A DNA stretch of 22,256 nt, taken from contig CAJWIC010000004.1 of the NCBI GenBank assembly GCA_913040905.1, positions 1 to 22,256 of the forward strand. The letters are read 5' to 3'. The position numbers and the translations under genes were made by a program. Numbering within the stretch: position 1 is the stretch's first letter; the number at the start of each line of letters is the position of its first letter. Below, piece after piece: positions 6,347 to 11,899 of this stretch. The notes beneath the pieces are model-generated. The model ran no database searches. It saw only the letters and a program-made list of their open reading frames with translations, and was not told the origin of the DNA. The stretch comes from an uncultured Synechococcus sp. (lineage in GTDB: Bacteria > Cyanobacteriota > Cyanobacteriia > PCC-6307 > Cyanobiaceae).

Positions 6347-6985
6347 ATGCCTGTTGAACTGATCAGCACCGGTCCCGCCAATGCGGCGGGATCTTTGCTT
6401 TTGGCCCATGGGGCTGGTGTTGATGCCTGTTCACCCTTCATGCAAGCCATCGCCGATGGCTTGGTGGCTCACGACTGGCGAGTTCACCGTTTCAACTTTC
6501 CATATATGTCCAGGCGACAGCTGACCGGTCGAGCTGCGCCCCCGGACAGACCTGATGTGCTTCAAAGGGCATTCCGAGAGGCGGTTGATCAATTGGATCA
6601 AGAACGACCTCTGGTGATTGGCGGTAAGTCCATGGGAGGGCGGATCGCCAGCATGCTGCTGAACGAACTGCACGCCAACTCGGTTGTTGCTGCCGGGGTC
6701 TGTCTTGGTTACCCCTTCCATCCCCTGGGAAAGCCTGAAGTGCTGCGGACCCAGCATCTAAGGGACATGACCGCGCCTTGTCTGATCATTCAGGGCGAGC
6801 GCGATCCGATGGGGCATAAACACGACGTTGCCGGGTATGACTTGAGCCCAGCCGTCAGGTTGCAGTGGATCCCGGATGGAGATCACAGCTTCAGTCCTCG
6901 AAAACGCTCGGGCCGAACCGTCGAAGAGAACCTCAGTCTGGTGATTCAGCATGTGACTCAATTTCTTGAATCAGCCTGTTGCTGA
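6347..6985 (+). CDS. Alpha/beta hydrolase (Tex30/KANL3-like, dienelactone-hydrolase fold)
   Basis: This 212-aa cytoplasmic hydrolase has the full catalytic set. The oxyanion segment HGAG is at 21-24. The nucleophile elbow GGKSMGG has Ser95, the acid is Asp153 in QGERDPMG, and the base is His180 in PDGDHSF. The GKSMGGR elbow and compact length match the group often annotated as Tex30/KANL3-like. Those are presumed esterases or acyl hydrolases with unknown natural substrates. GAGGG lies just ahead of the ATG, a good ribosome site. It sits 6 bases after the DoxX gene, suggesting joint expression. The C-terminus ends in two cysteines. Confidence 0.9.
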   Translation: MPVELISTGPANAAGSLLLAHGAGVDACSPFMQAIADGLVAHDWRVHRFNFPYMSRRQLTGRAAPPDRPDVLQRAFREAVDQLDQERPLVIGGKSMGGRIASMLLNELHANSVVAAGVCLGYPFHPLGKPEVLRTQHLRDMTAPCLIIQGERDPMGHKHDVAGYDLSPAVRLQWIPDGDHSFSPRKRSGRTVEENLSLVIQHVTQFLESACC

Positions 6986-7000
6986 AGCCGTCAAGAGGGC

Positions 7001-7018
7001 GTAACATACTTTTACGTT
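7001..7018 (+). promoter_or_regulatory. HLR1-like (RpaB-type) element before hli
   Basis: GTAACATA-CT-TTTACGTT fits the published HLR1 pattern of two octamers, (G/T)TTACA(T/A)(T/A), separated by two bases. Each half has one mismatch. HLR1 is bound by the response regulator RpaB and controls high-light genes. Here it ends 11 bases before the hli start codon, so it probably overlaps the core promoter, the position linked to repression in low light. Confidence 0.5.
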
Positions 7019-7029
7019 TAGGGTGAACG

Positions 7030-7233
7030 ATGTCCGAATCCGCTTCCAAAGCCCGCGACGATTGGTACCAGGATGCAGCTCGCGCCCAGATCCAATCCGA
7101 GCGGATGAACCGAGCCGAGCTGCTTAACGGCCGTGTCGCCATGCTCGGTTTTCTGATCGGCCTGCTCACTGAGCTGATCACCGGTCAGGGAATCGCCAGT
7201 CAGATCGGCTTCGGACTGCTGGGGATTGGCTGA
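7030..7233 (+). CDS. hli: High-light-inducible protein (Hli/HLIP)
   Basis: This is a one-helix chlorophyll-binding-family protein of 67 residues in the thylakoid membrane. Hli proteins bind chlorophyll and carotenoid, protect the photosystems and help chlorophyll recycling under light stress. The signature RMNRAELLNGRVAMLGFLIG, with the E..NGR.AM.G chlorophyll-binding motif, begins near residue 25 and is followed by LLTELITGQGIASQIGFGLL. The N-terminal 24 residues are polar. The ATG has AGGG eight bases upstream. An HLR1-like element and a TAACAT box lie in the 44-base gap after the hydrolase gene, so it probably has its own light-responsive promoter. A structured, terminator-bounded region follows. 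Confidence 0.95.
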   Translation: MSESASKARDDWYQDAARAQIQSERMNRAELLNGRVAMLGFLIGLLTELITGQGIASQIGFGLLGIG

Positions 7234-7242
7234 AGCGGCCAG

Positions 7243-7257
7243 CTGTCACTGTGACAG
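7243..7257. repeat. 15-bp dyad just after hli
   Basis: CTGTCAC-T-GTGACAG is a perfect 7-bp inverted repeat around one base, 10 bases after the hli stop. No T-run follows, so it is not a standard terminator. It may be an operator, or a stabilising structure at the mRNA end. Confidence 0.4.
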
Positions 7258-7280
7258 TTGACCTGCTTTCACCTCTCATC

Positions 7281-7393
7281 TGTCGCGACCCTGCCTGGTT
7301 CGCGACATTGCATGTGTGAGGAGGCCATCCGGCGTGGAAACAAGGTCACACGTCGGTGTGCCAAGACCCTGCCTTCGGCGGGGTCTTTTTTTT
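7281..7393 (+). ncRNA. Candidate Yfr2/Cyano-1-like small RNA
   Basis: The region holds no open frame but is highly structured. In order: TGTCGCGA (7281-7288) pairs perfectly with TCGCGACA (7300-7307). Then come GTGTGAGGAG (7314-7323) and GGAAACA (7336-7342). CACAC-GTCG-GTGTG follows (7347-7360), and finally an intrinsic terminator (7364-7393). GGAAACA is the motif I recall for the Yfr2 family (Rfam Cyano-1) of marine picocyanobacteria. GTGTGAGGAG is the exact complement of the Yfr1 core CTCCTCACAC. The 5' end is uncertain: no good promoter is visible, so it may be processed from the hli transcript or start near 7280-7310. Family assignment is from memory of motifs. Confidence 0.5.
7364..7393 (+). 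terminator. Strong intrinsic terminator
   Basis: AGACCCTGCC and GGCGGGGTCT form a 10-bp stem with one T-G wobble and a TTC loop, followed by eight T residues. It ends the hli or small-RNA transcript and abuts the stop codon of the opposing 56-aa gene. Confidence 0.88.
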
Positions 7394-7562
7394 ATCGCTG
7401 CAGCCGTCCCCATAGCCACCAAGCTGCTGCAGCCAACAGGATCCAGGGCAGTGGCAGCTTCAGCAGAAGCGCCAACACCAGAATTCCGGCTCCGATGGCG
7501 GTTCGTCTGGTCTGCTGCCGGGCCTGCGGCGTCATGTATCGCCAACGTGGAATCAGTGGCAT
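7392..7562 (-). CDS. 56-aa membrane peptide
   Basis: From the ATG at 7562 the product starts MPLIPRWRYMTPQARQQTRR. A single hydrophobic, Trp/Leu-rich region of about 25 residues follows (GAGILVLALLLKLPLPWILL, then AAAAWWLWG), ending in RLQR. That part could be one long helix or a short hairpin broken by the PLP segment. Many positive residues on both flanks suggest tight membrane anchoring. The frame is open to 7604, but the added residues look unnatural. The TAA overlaps the T-run of the opposing terminator. No family recognised. Confidence 0.68.
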   Translation of the reverse strand: MPLIPRWRYMTPQARQQTRRTAIGAGILVLALLLKLPLPWILLAAAAWWLWGRLQR

Positions 7563-7648
7563 GGGTGGATCAGGCTTTGTTCGAAGCTCGCATGACCTCG
7601 TCAATGCAGCCAGTCACGGCAGAATCGTGGGGTTGTCATTGCCGCCCG

Positions 7649-7804
7649 ATGAAAGAGGTCAGCCTTCTGGAGATGATCGGTCGCTCCATGGCGAAAGTTG
7701 CCGCAGGGGCAGGCATTGCTGCACTGCTGATCTGGTTGACCTACGTGATGCTGGATGTGGGGCACATGCAATCCGGTTTCACCTTGCCGCAATCGAGGTA
7801 CTGA
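7649..7804 (+). CDS. 51-aa membrane peptide
   Basis: The reading MKEVSLLEMIGRSMAKVAAG is followed by one hydrophobic helix (AGIAALLIWLTYVMLDVG) and a short tail ending LPQSRY. Inner ATGs at 7673 and 7688 are alternatives. The one at 7673 has GGAG directly next to it, too close to be ideal; GAGG 15 bases upstream is too far. It is divergent from the 56-aa gene, with 86 bases between the starts. The long upstream extension of the frame to 7316 runs through the small-RNA and terminator region and is rejected. No family recognised. Confidence 0.55.
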   Translation: MKEVSLLEMIGRSMAKVAAGAGIAALLIWLTYVMLDVGHMQSGFTLPQSRY

Positions 7805-7822
7805 GCCATTGACCCAGCAGGA

Positions 7823-7857
7823 TTTCCGTCAGGGGCCCAAGCGCATTTTCCGTCAGG
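7823..7857. repeat. 11-bp direct repeat pair
   Basis: TTTCCGTCAGG occurs exactly at 7823-7833 and 7847-7857, 24 bases apart, about two and a third helical turns. The pair lies in the 144-base gap before the 98-aa gene. That gap also has a TCAACGTTGA palindrome at 7929-7938 but no gene I can support. Confidence 0.4.
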
Positions 7858-7948
7858 ACTCCTGAGTGGTGCGGTCATCCCCCTGTCAACCGAACTGGTC
7901 TTGCCGGACACGTCTCCATAGGGTCGAGTCAACGTTGATCGATTGCTT

Positions 7949-8245
7949 ATGAACCGAGACGCTGCACCCTTGATTCCCGATGCCTTGAGCCATCGACAGC
8001 TGAATCAATGGCTCGAATCGGCTGTGCAGGAACGTTTTACGTCTTTTCCCGAGGACAAGGACGCCCTGGCAGCAGATCTTGCAGATTGGGCTGGACAGAC
8101 CCGCACATTGCTACGACGCCTGGCAGAGGAGGGTGATTCCATTGGTGCTGAGCGATCAGCGCAACAGGTGATGGCACTTGGAAGCTTCCGCACCCATCTG
8201 ATGCTCGGACTGCAGGCATTGAAGGCGTCGCAGCCAGGTCATTGA
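7949..8245 (+). CDS. Conserved hypothetical protein, 98 aa
   Basis: This small, almost all-helical soluble protein contains HRQLNQWLESAVQERFTSF, then DLADWAGQTRTLLRRLAEEG and QQVMALGSFRTHLMLGLQAL. It has no cysteine, membrane segment or known catalytic motif. A TTG at 7943 would add two residues; the ATG at 7949 is preferred. Its TGA overlaps the ATG of the next gene by one base (TGATG), so the two are almost surely translated together. Since the partner is a membrane protein, it may be a soluble subunit or regulator, but that is inference. Confidence 0.75.
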   Translation: MNRDAAPLIPDALSHRQLNQWLESAVQERFTSFPEDKDALAADLADWAGQTRTLLRRLAEEGDSIGAERSAQQVMALGSFRTHLMLGLQALKASQPGH

Positions 8246-8553
8246 TGAAACAGCTACCCGGCCGAGCCAGACCCCGGTGGATTCAGATGGTCATGACAGG
8301 GGTGATCACGGCCGTTGCCACGATCTGGCTGGTGAGCCTGCTGCCGTTCCTGTTGCTGTTCAGCCTGGTGATCGCGGTGATGTTGATTCCTGTGGTGCGG
8401 CGTCTGCGCCATGAAATGGATGAAGCCGGGCTGAACAACGGCATGACTCAGCGGCCAGGGCGTCGATCAACGGTGGATGTGACTCCCTGGCACCGACAGC
8501 TGCGCAATGTGATGGATCAGCTGCTGAACAGGTCTCCCACCATCGACCGATAG
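8245..8553 (+). CDS. Small membrane protein coupled to the preceding gene, 102 aa
   Basis: The protein opens with a basic stretch (KQLPGRARPRWIQM). It continues with two close hydrophobic segments, about residues 15-30 (VMTGVITAVATIWLVS) and 32-49 (LPFLLLFSLVIAVMLIPV), then a polar, Arg-rich cytoplasmic tail (VVRRLRHEMDEAG to SPTIDR). The one-base stop/start overlap with the 98-aa gene fixes the ATG at 8245. Its last 37 bases overlap the end of the opposing gene tail to tail. I do not recognise the family. Confidence 0.75.
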   Translation: MKQLPGRARPRWIQMVMTGVITAVATIWLVSLLPFLLLFSLVIAVMLIPVVRRLRHEMDEAGLNNGMTQRPGRRSTVDVTPWHRQLRNVMDQLLNRSPTIDR

Positions 8554-9179
8554 CGACCCAGCGAAGGTCCTGCTTTGCGAGTCCGTCCGGGCAAGGTGCG
8601 TCCTGGAACCAAGTGGTCTGGTGCAAACGTTTTCAAAGCGACTGCTGGAGCCTGTTCCTGCTCAGCAGCCAGTTTTTGCCGGATCGCTTCAGCCGTGGTG
8701 AGTGTTGATGCCACAGCTGTCTCCGGTACCACTGGTTGTTTGGGGACGGGTGCGACAGCGGTCTTTTTGGTCCGCAGGGGCCAGAGGAAGAGCAGGCTGA
8801 AAACCAGAGCAGCGATCGATGTGATCGTGCCGCTCAGGCCGAGGGCCAATCCTTTGAAATTCCAGGCGATCCCAGACGCCGCAAGACCGAGGGTGCCGGT
8901 GACGGCGAGGAGCAATCCCACCAACGACACCTCCGGCAGCTGAAGGGAGACACCGTTGGCCTGTGCCGGCCCTGCATCAATGGCTGGCTCCTGCATTGGC
9001 TCCGCCTGCAGAGGCCGAAGCAGCACAAAACTGATTGCTAAAAGCACCAGAGCCGTCACCGTGGTGCTGAGACCCAGGGTTCTTCCCTGGAAATTCCAGA
9101 GAATGCCTCCCCCTGCCAATCCAGCAACACCGAGGGTGGACAGGCCAATGCCGCTGATCAATCCGAGACGTTGTGCCAT
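8517..9179 (-). CDS. Membrane protein with an internal tandem duplication, 220 aa
   Basis: The protein has two copies of a two-helix unit. Copy one is about residues 12-57, with core WNFQGRTLGLSTTVT (28-42) and end FVLLRPLQ. Copy two is about 89-136, with core WNFKGLALGLSGTIT (106-120) and end FLWPLR. The cores are 78 residues apart. Each unit is a Gly/Ala/Leu-rich helix, the WNFxGxxLGLSxTxT loop and a second helix. A cytoplasmic, Ala/Lys-rich tail with a basic end (GRTLPGRTRKAGPSLGRYR) follows. The linker is acidic and Pro/Gln-rich. No family recognised; the architecture resembles duplicated small membrane scaffolds. Confidence 0.8.
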   Translation of the reverse strand: MAQRLGLISGIGLSTLGVAGLAGGGILWNFQGRTLGLSTTVTALVLLAISFVLLRPLQAEPMQEPAIDAGPAQANGVSLQLPEVSLVGLLLAVTGTLGLAASGIAWNFKGLALGLSGTITSIAALVFSLLFLWPLRTKKTAVAPVPKQPVVPETAVASTLTTAEAIRQKLAAEQEQAPAVALKTFAPDHLVPGRTLPGRTRKAGPSLGRYRSMVGDLFSS

Positions 9180-9182
9180 GGA

Positions 9183-9311
9183 TCAGTTGCTCCCCTTGGT
9201 TTGTGTGGCGGCATAGGCCACGGCTCCGCCGGCAACTAGGGTGAGCAGGCCTGTGCTGATCAGGAAACCCACCAACATCGCGAAGCCAAGAACAGATCCC
9301 AGCAGCGACAT
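9183..9311 (-). CDS. 42-aa membrane peptide
   Basis: From the ATG at 9311 the product is MSLLGSVLGFAMLVGFLIST plus GLLTLVAGGAVAYAATQT and a short polar end. It is one Gly-rich helix of about 30 residues, or a tight hairpin. The frame is open to an ATG at 9425, which would add a second hydrophobic region (ISLLLILLVKSKLL) and give 80 aa; neither start has a clear ribosome site. It lies 3 bases before the start of the duplicated membrane protein on the same strand, so the two are co-transcribed. No family recognised. Confidence 0.55.
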   Translation of the reverse strand: MSLLGSVLGFAMLVGFLISTGLLTLVAGGAVAYAATQTKGSN

Positions 9312-9493
9312 CTTGATGCGCAACAGTTTTGACTTGACCAGAAGGATCAGCAGCAGGCTGATGGTGGCTTTGAGACCGGCGATTTTTGCCGCACTGATCG
9401 GGCAGAACGGAGGAGGCAGGAACATCGGGGTCGGCCGGATCTCATGAGGTAGCCGGAAGTCTGGCTAACTCGATCAAGCTTCGTGAAGTTGCC

Positions 9494-9520
9494 AAAAAAA
9501 AGCGGACCTTGATGGTCCAC
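9494..9520 (-). terminator. Intrinsic terminator of rpsU
   Basis: On the minus strand GTGGACC-ATCAA-GGTCCGC forms a 7-bp stem with one wobble, followed by eight T residues. It lies 28 bases after the rpsU stop. Confidence 0.87.
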
Positions 9521-9547
9521 CCCATTGCTTGTTGAAACAGTTCCGCT

Positions 9548-9724
9548 TCAGCGGCGGCGGTTACGGGAGCGTTGCTTCAGCTTGCGCTTGTACTTCTCAA
9601 CAGGGGTTTCATGGTGCCGAATGCGACGCAGGTCGGAGAAGATGCCGGCCTTGGCCACAGAACGCTTGAAACGGCGCAGTGCCGATTCAATCCCTTCGTT
9701 TTCGCCGACTGTGACCTGACTCAT
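9548..9724 (-). CDS. rpsU: 30S ribosomal protein S21
   Basis: This is a 58-aa small-subunit ribosomal protein that helps initiation by stabilising mRNA and anti-Shine-Dalgarno contacts on the 30S platform. It reads [20 protein letters not shown], then [20 protein letters not shown], and ends in the very basic [14 protein letters not shown]. The [14 protein letters not shown] block is the family signature and the length is typical of cyanobacterial S21. GGGAAACGG just before the ATG can serve as ribosome site, and a TAAGAT box about 25 bases upstream may be the -10. It is monocistronic: a good terminator follows and a divergent gene lies upstream. Confidence 0.97.
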
Positions 9725-9795
9725 CCGTTTCCCTGAGGGAGAGCAAAAAATAATCTTACCAGCCAGTCTCTAATGGATTCATTCACCCTCGTGTC

Positions 9796-9993
9796 ATGGC
9801 AAGGCTTGCCGAGCTTCCGCTGAAACGGCTTGCGCAGTTCAGTACGGATGGTGATCCAGCACTGATTCGGTGGCACAAGACCTGGATCAATGCCCTGATG
9901 CGGCGGACTGGGATCGGGCTGTACGGGCTGATCTGGTTGTCGTTTGCCAAAGGGGCACTGCTGGCGATTCTGATCGGATGGTTGATCCGTTGA
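9796..9993 (+). CDS. Small membrane protein, 65 aa
   Basis: The protein opens MARLAELPLKRLAQFSTDGD and has a polar middle (ALIRWHKTWINALMRRTG). It ends with one hydrophobic region (IGLYGLIWLSFAKGALLAIL then IGWLIR), a single helix or short hairpin broken by AKG. The amphipathic, basic first half suggests membrane-surface contact. It is divergent from rpsU, with 71 bases between the two starts for promoters. I know similar unnamed small proteins from picocyanobacteria only by general look; no function can be given. Confidence 0.72.
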   Translation: MARLAELPLKRLAQFSTDGDPALIRWHKTWINALMRRTGIGLYGLIWLSFAKGALLAILIGWLIR

Positions 9994-10053
9994 TTTGATC
10001 AAGAAATCGCACGGAATCATGCCAATGGCAGATCAGGCTGGGAATCTCATTCC

Positions 10054-10209
10054 ATGGGAATCACGCACTGCCCTCTCTGCATCGGGCTCGCCGTTTTGTC
10101 AGCGGTCCGGTTCATGGCACATCTGACGATGGCCGTTCAATTGGAACGCCAACGGGCCTCAACCAGCACGCATCCGGCTCTCGTGCTCGGCACCCTGTTC
10201 GAGCTCTGA
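10054..10209 (+). CDS. Possible 51-aa peptide
   Basis: The frame reads MGITHCPLCIGLAVLSAVRF, then MAHLTMAVQLERQRASTSTH and a short end GTLFEL. It has a CPLC motif followed by a weak hydrophobic helix. It fills the gap between the 65-aa gene and the opposing 104-aa gene, ending 9 bases before the latter's stop. The composition is plausible, but there is no ribosome site, coupling or recognised family. It may be a chance frame. Confidence 0.35.
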   Translation: MGITHCPLCIGLAVLSAVRFMAHLTMAVQLERQRASTSTHPALVLGTLFEL

Positions 10210-10218
10210 GGCCAGGCC

Positions 10219-10533
10219 CTAGGGATCGAATCGATCCACCAGGTTGAGGTATGCATCGTCCGCTTCCTGCATCGCCTGGTCGTCCTCCGGGAAACTGCAG
10301 CCGTACAAAAGATTGATCACACGGCCGAGATCCATGTCTCTGTCTGCGACCTCTTGCCAGAGACGCGCTGCCAACTGACCATCCGCCAGGACGAATTGTG
10401 CACTGACCAGCTGCCTGGTAAGGCTGAAATAGCTCTGCCGGTCGTTGCGTTGGCGGCATTCCTCCGTTGAACGGATGTCCTTGGAAGGAAGCAGTCCGTG
10501 GATGGCGGTTGCTGCGGCTTTGAGCAATTGCAT
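10219..10533 (-). CDS. Conserved hypothetical protein, 104 aa
   Basis: This soluble, mainly helical protein starts MQLLKAAATAIHGLLPSKDI. Its middle is charged (STEECRQRNDRQSYFSLTRQ), followed by QFVLADGQLAARLWQEVADR and the acidic end EADDAYLNLVDRFDP. Two cysteines are present but not in a metal-binding arrangement. No family recognised. A longer overlapping frame (10112-10540) on the same strand is rich in Arg/Gly/Pro and looks like a shadow. The 182 bases upstream hold only the motif described for the small-peptide pair. Confidence 0.72.
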   Translation of the reverse strand: MQLLKAAATAIHGLLPSKDIRSTEECRQRNDRQSYFSLTRQLVSAQFVLADGQLAARLWQEVADRDMDLGRVINLLYGCSFPEDDQAMQEADDAYLNLVDRFDP

Positions 10534-10670
10534 GACCCAACGGCTAACGGTTCTTCAAGTGTGAATTGTCGGGATGTGCTGACAACGGTGCTTAATGCCT
10601 AGTCGACGGCGATGTGCCCAGTAGTTGAGTATTTCCACTCAGGCAGTCCAGACGGTGCGATTGGCGACTG

Positions 10671-10688
10671 TTTGTAACGTGATGTGAA
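10671..10688 (-). promoter_or_regulatory. HLR1-like element upstream of small-peptide pair A
   Basis: Read on the minus strand this is TTCACATC-AC-GTTACAAA: the second octamer fits the HLR1 half-site fully and the first has two mismatches. It ends 27 bases before the start of pair A, in the opposite orientation. A TATCAA box at 10701-10706 could be the -10. The element matches another one at 15930-15947 in 16 of 17 bases. Confidence 0.35.
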
Positions 10689-10715
10689 TTACGGTCGTCT
10701 TATCAAATTGGTCCT

Positions 10716-10814
10716 ATGGAACTCCTTGTGATTGCAGCGGTCTTTGTCCCTTTTTCTGCATTGGTGATGAACGCTTTCGCGGGTGATGCAGAGGACGACT
10801 TTGATTTCCTCTGA
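10716..10814 (+). CDS. 32-aa membrane peptide (pair A, first gene)
   Basis: The product starts MELLVIAAVFVPFSALVMNA and ends with an acidic tail (FAGDAEDDFDFL). One hydrophobic helix covers about residues 3-21. The size and shape resemble the small subunits of photosystems and the cytochrome b6f or NDH-1 complexes. It is not PsbM, PsbT, PsbX, PsbY, PetM, PetN or PsaM as I know them. Its TGA overlaps the ATG of the next small gene by one base, which strongly supports translation of both. No ribosome site is obvious; the leader may be only a few bases. Confidence 0.62.
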   Translation: MELLVIAAVFVPFSALVMNAFAGDAEDDFDFL

Positions 10815-10936
10815 TGGAATCCAAGATCCTCGCTCTATTGGCTTTTGGAGCGTCAGTTATGACCCTGTGGGCCTGGCTGGTGGCGAATCTCCCGCAGACG
10901 GCATCTGACCCGAACAAGCAAGACAACCGCCATTGA
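10814..10936 (+). CDS. 40-aa membrane peptide (pair A, second gene)
   Basis: The product reads MESKILALLAFGASVMTLWA, then WLVANLPQTASDPNKQDNRH. There is one helix at about residues 4-25 with two Trp residues near the membrane edge and a polar tail. It is coupled to the 32-aa gene by a TGATG overlap. Its last 80 bases overlap the end of the opposing zinc-motif gene, an unusually long tail-to-tail overlap; one of the two 3' ends may be mis-set. No family recognised. Confidence 0.55.
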   Translation: MESKILALLAFGASVMTLWAWLVANLPQTASDPNKQDNRH

Positions 10937-11354
10937 TCCGATAAGGCGCGAGATGGTCCCGCAGGCAGCGCGTGCCGCGGAAGAACACGGTCTGTCCCAA
11001 TTCCCTGGCGTGGGCATCGGTGAGCGGCAGCATCAGCCAACGATTCGGCACGATCCCTTCCAGCTGTGAGCGATCACGCTGGGCTTGGGCGCGTCGTTCC
11101 TTCTCCTCCCGATCGTTCTTGAGGCAGACCGCTTCCACCTGACGTTCACGGGAACAGGTTTCACAGGCATCAACGATCGGTTTGCGACGGCCGGTGTTCA
11201 AGGAGAGCTTGTCTCCAGGCACCTCGCGTTCCTTCCCGCAGCTGCATTGGCACCACCAGTAGGCGTTGCCGGACTTCGTGCGTCGCTCCGACGCCCGCAC
11301 CACGGTGAGCTGTCCATAGACCTCACCGATCCTGTTTCTGGGGGACGAGGGCAT
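10857..11354 (-). CDS. Two-zinc-motif protein of a type common in phages
   Basis: From the ATG at 11354 this is a 165-aa soluble protein. Its N-terminal block RIGEVYGQLTVVRASERR leads into WWCQCSCGKEREVPGDKL and DACETCSRE. Cys35, 37 and 39 with Cys64 and 67 look like a zinc ribbon. A Lys/Arg/Glu-rich helix follows. Near the C-terminus is CLRDHLAPYRINGGCLAC, a C-x3-H...C-x2-C knuckle. Both modules are familiar from small phage and mobile-element DNA-binding or HNH-type proteins. I see no HNH catalytic triad, so binding rather than cutting is the safer guess. Starts at 11408 and 11432 are alternatives. It is divergent from the cupin gene. Confidence 0.72.
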   Translation of the reverse strand: MPSSPRNRIGEVYGQLTVVRASERRTKSGNAYWWCQCSCGKEREVPGDKLSLNTGRRKPIVDACETCSRERQVEAVCLKNDREEKERRAQAQRDRSQLEGIVPNRWLMLPLTDAHARELGQTVFFRGTRCLRDHLAPYRINGGCLACSGQMPSAGDSPPARPTGS

Positions 11355-11417
11355 TGTGCTGGTGCTGTTTGTGTTCTGGGCAGCACTGCACAGAACGATC
11401 GGATCCATTAGAAGCAC

Positions 11418-11437
11418 GTTGATTTCAATCAATCAAC
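11418..11437. promoter_or_regulatory. Inverted repeat abutting the cupin start codon
   Basis: GTTGATT-TCAATC-AATCAAC has perfect 7-bp arms and ends on the base before the cupin ATG. It lies between the cupin gene and the divergent zinc-motif gene. It could be an operator for either gene, or a hairpin that hides the cupin ribosome site. Confidence 0.4.
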
Positions 11438-11863
11438 ATGCTCGGCCTGTTCAACCAGCAACCTGAGGTTTGCAACGTCCTGGGTGATTCCATCACCCTG
11501 CGCCTTACCACCGAGCAAACTGACGGCAAATACAGCGTGGCTGAATTCGCCACACCCGGTGGCGTGGGACAGCCTCCCCACACCCACGCCTGGGATGAGA
11601 CCTATCTGGTTCTCGAAGGCGAGCTCAACCTCAACATCAATGGTGAGACCACCGTTGTTGAGACCGGTGGCTGCTACCAGGTGAAGGCTGGTGTTGTCCA
11701 CGCTCCCACTCCCAACGGCGATTTCTGTCGCTACGTGATGGTGGGTCAGCCCGGAGGAGTTGAATCCGTTTTCCAGAGCCTGAAGGCCAACGAGAAGGAT
11801 CTCAATGACATGGCCAAGGTTGTTGAAATCGTGACCAAAGAAGGCGTCAACATTGCTGCCTGA
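11438..11863 (+). CDS. Single-domain cupin protein
   Basis: This 141-aa cytoplasmic protein has one conserved cupin barrel. Motif 1 is GGVGQPPHTHAWDETYLVLE: His48, His50 and Glu54 are metal ligands. Motif 2 contributes His88 in VKAGVVHAPTP. The set is complete, so metal binding is expected. Such cupins include dioxygenases, isomerases and sensors; the reaction cannot be told. The C-terminal 30 residues are a charged helix (ANEKDLNDMAKVVEIVTKEG). Gene spacing of 36 bases to the next gene suggests a two-gene operon. An inverted repeat touches its start codon. Confidence 0.88.
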   Translation: MLGLFNQQPEVCNVLGDSITLRLTTEQTDGKYSVAEFATPGGVGQPPHTHAWDETYLVLEGELNLNINGETTVVETGGCYQVKAGVVHAPTPNGDFCRYVMVGQPGGVESVFQSLKANEKDLNDMAKVVEIVTKEGVNIAA

Positions 11864-11899
11864 ACAGCAGGTATCCGTTTTTCATTCCGTTCTGACCCA

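Noticed and set aside
10112..10540. 142-codon minus-strand frame
   Set aside because: It overlaps the better 104-aa frame on the same strand and has Arg/Gly/Pro-rich composition.
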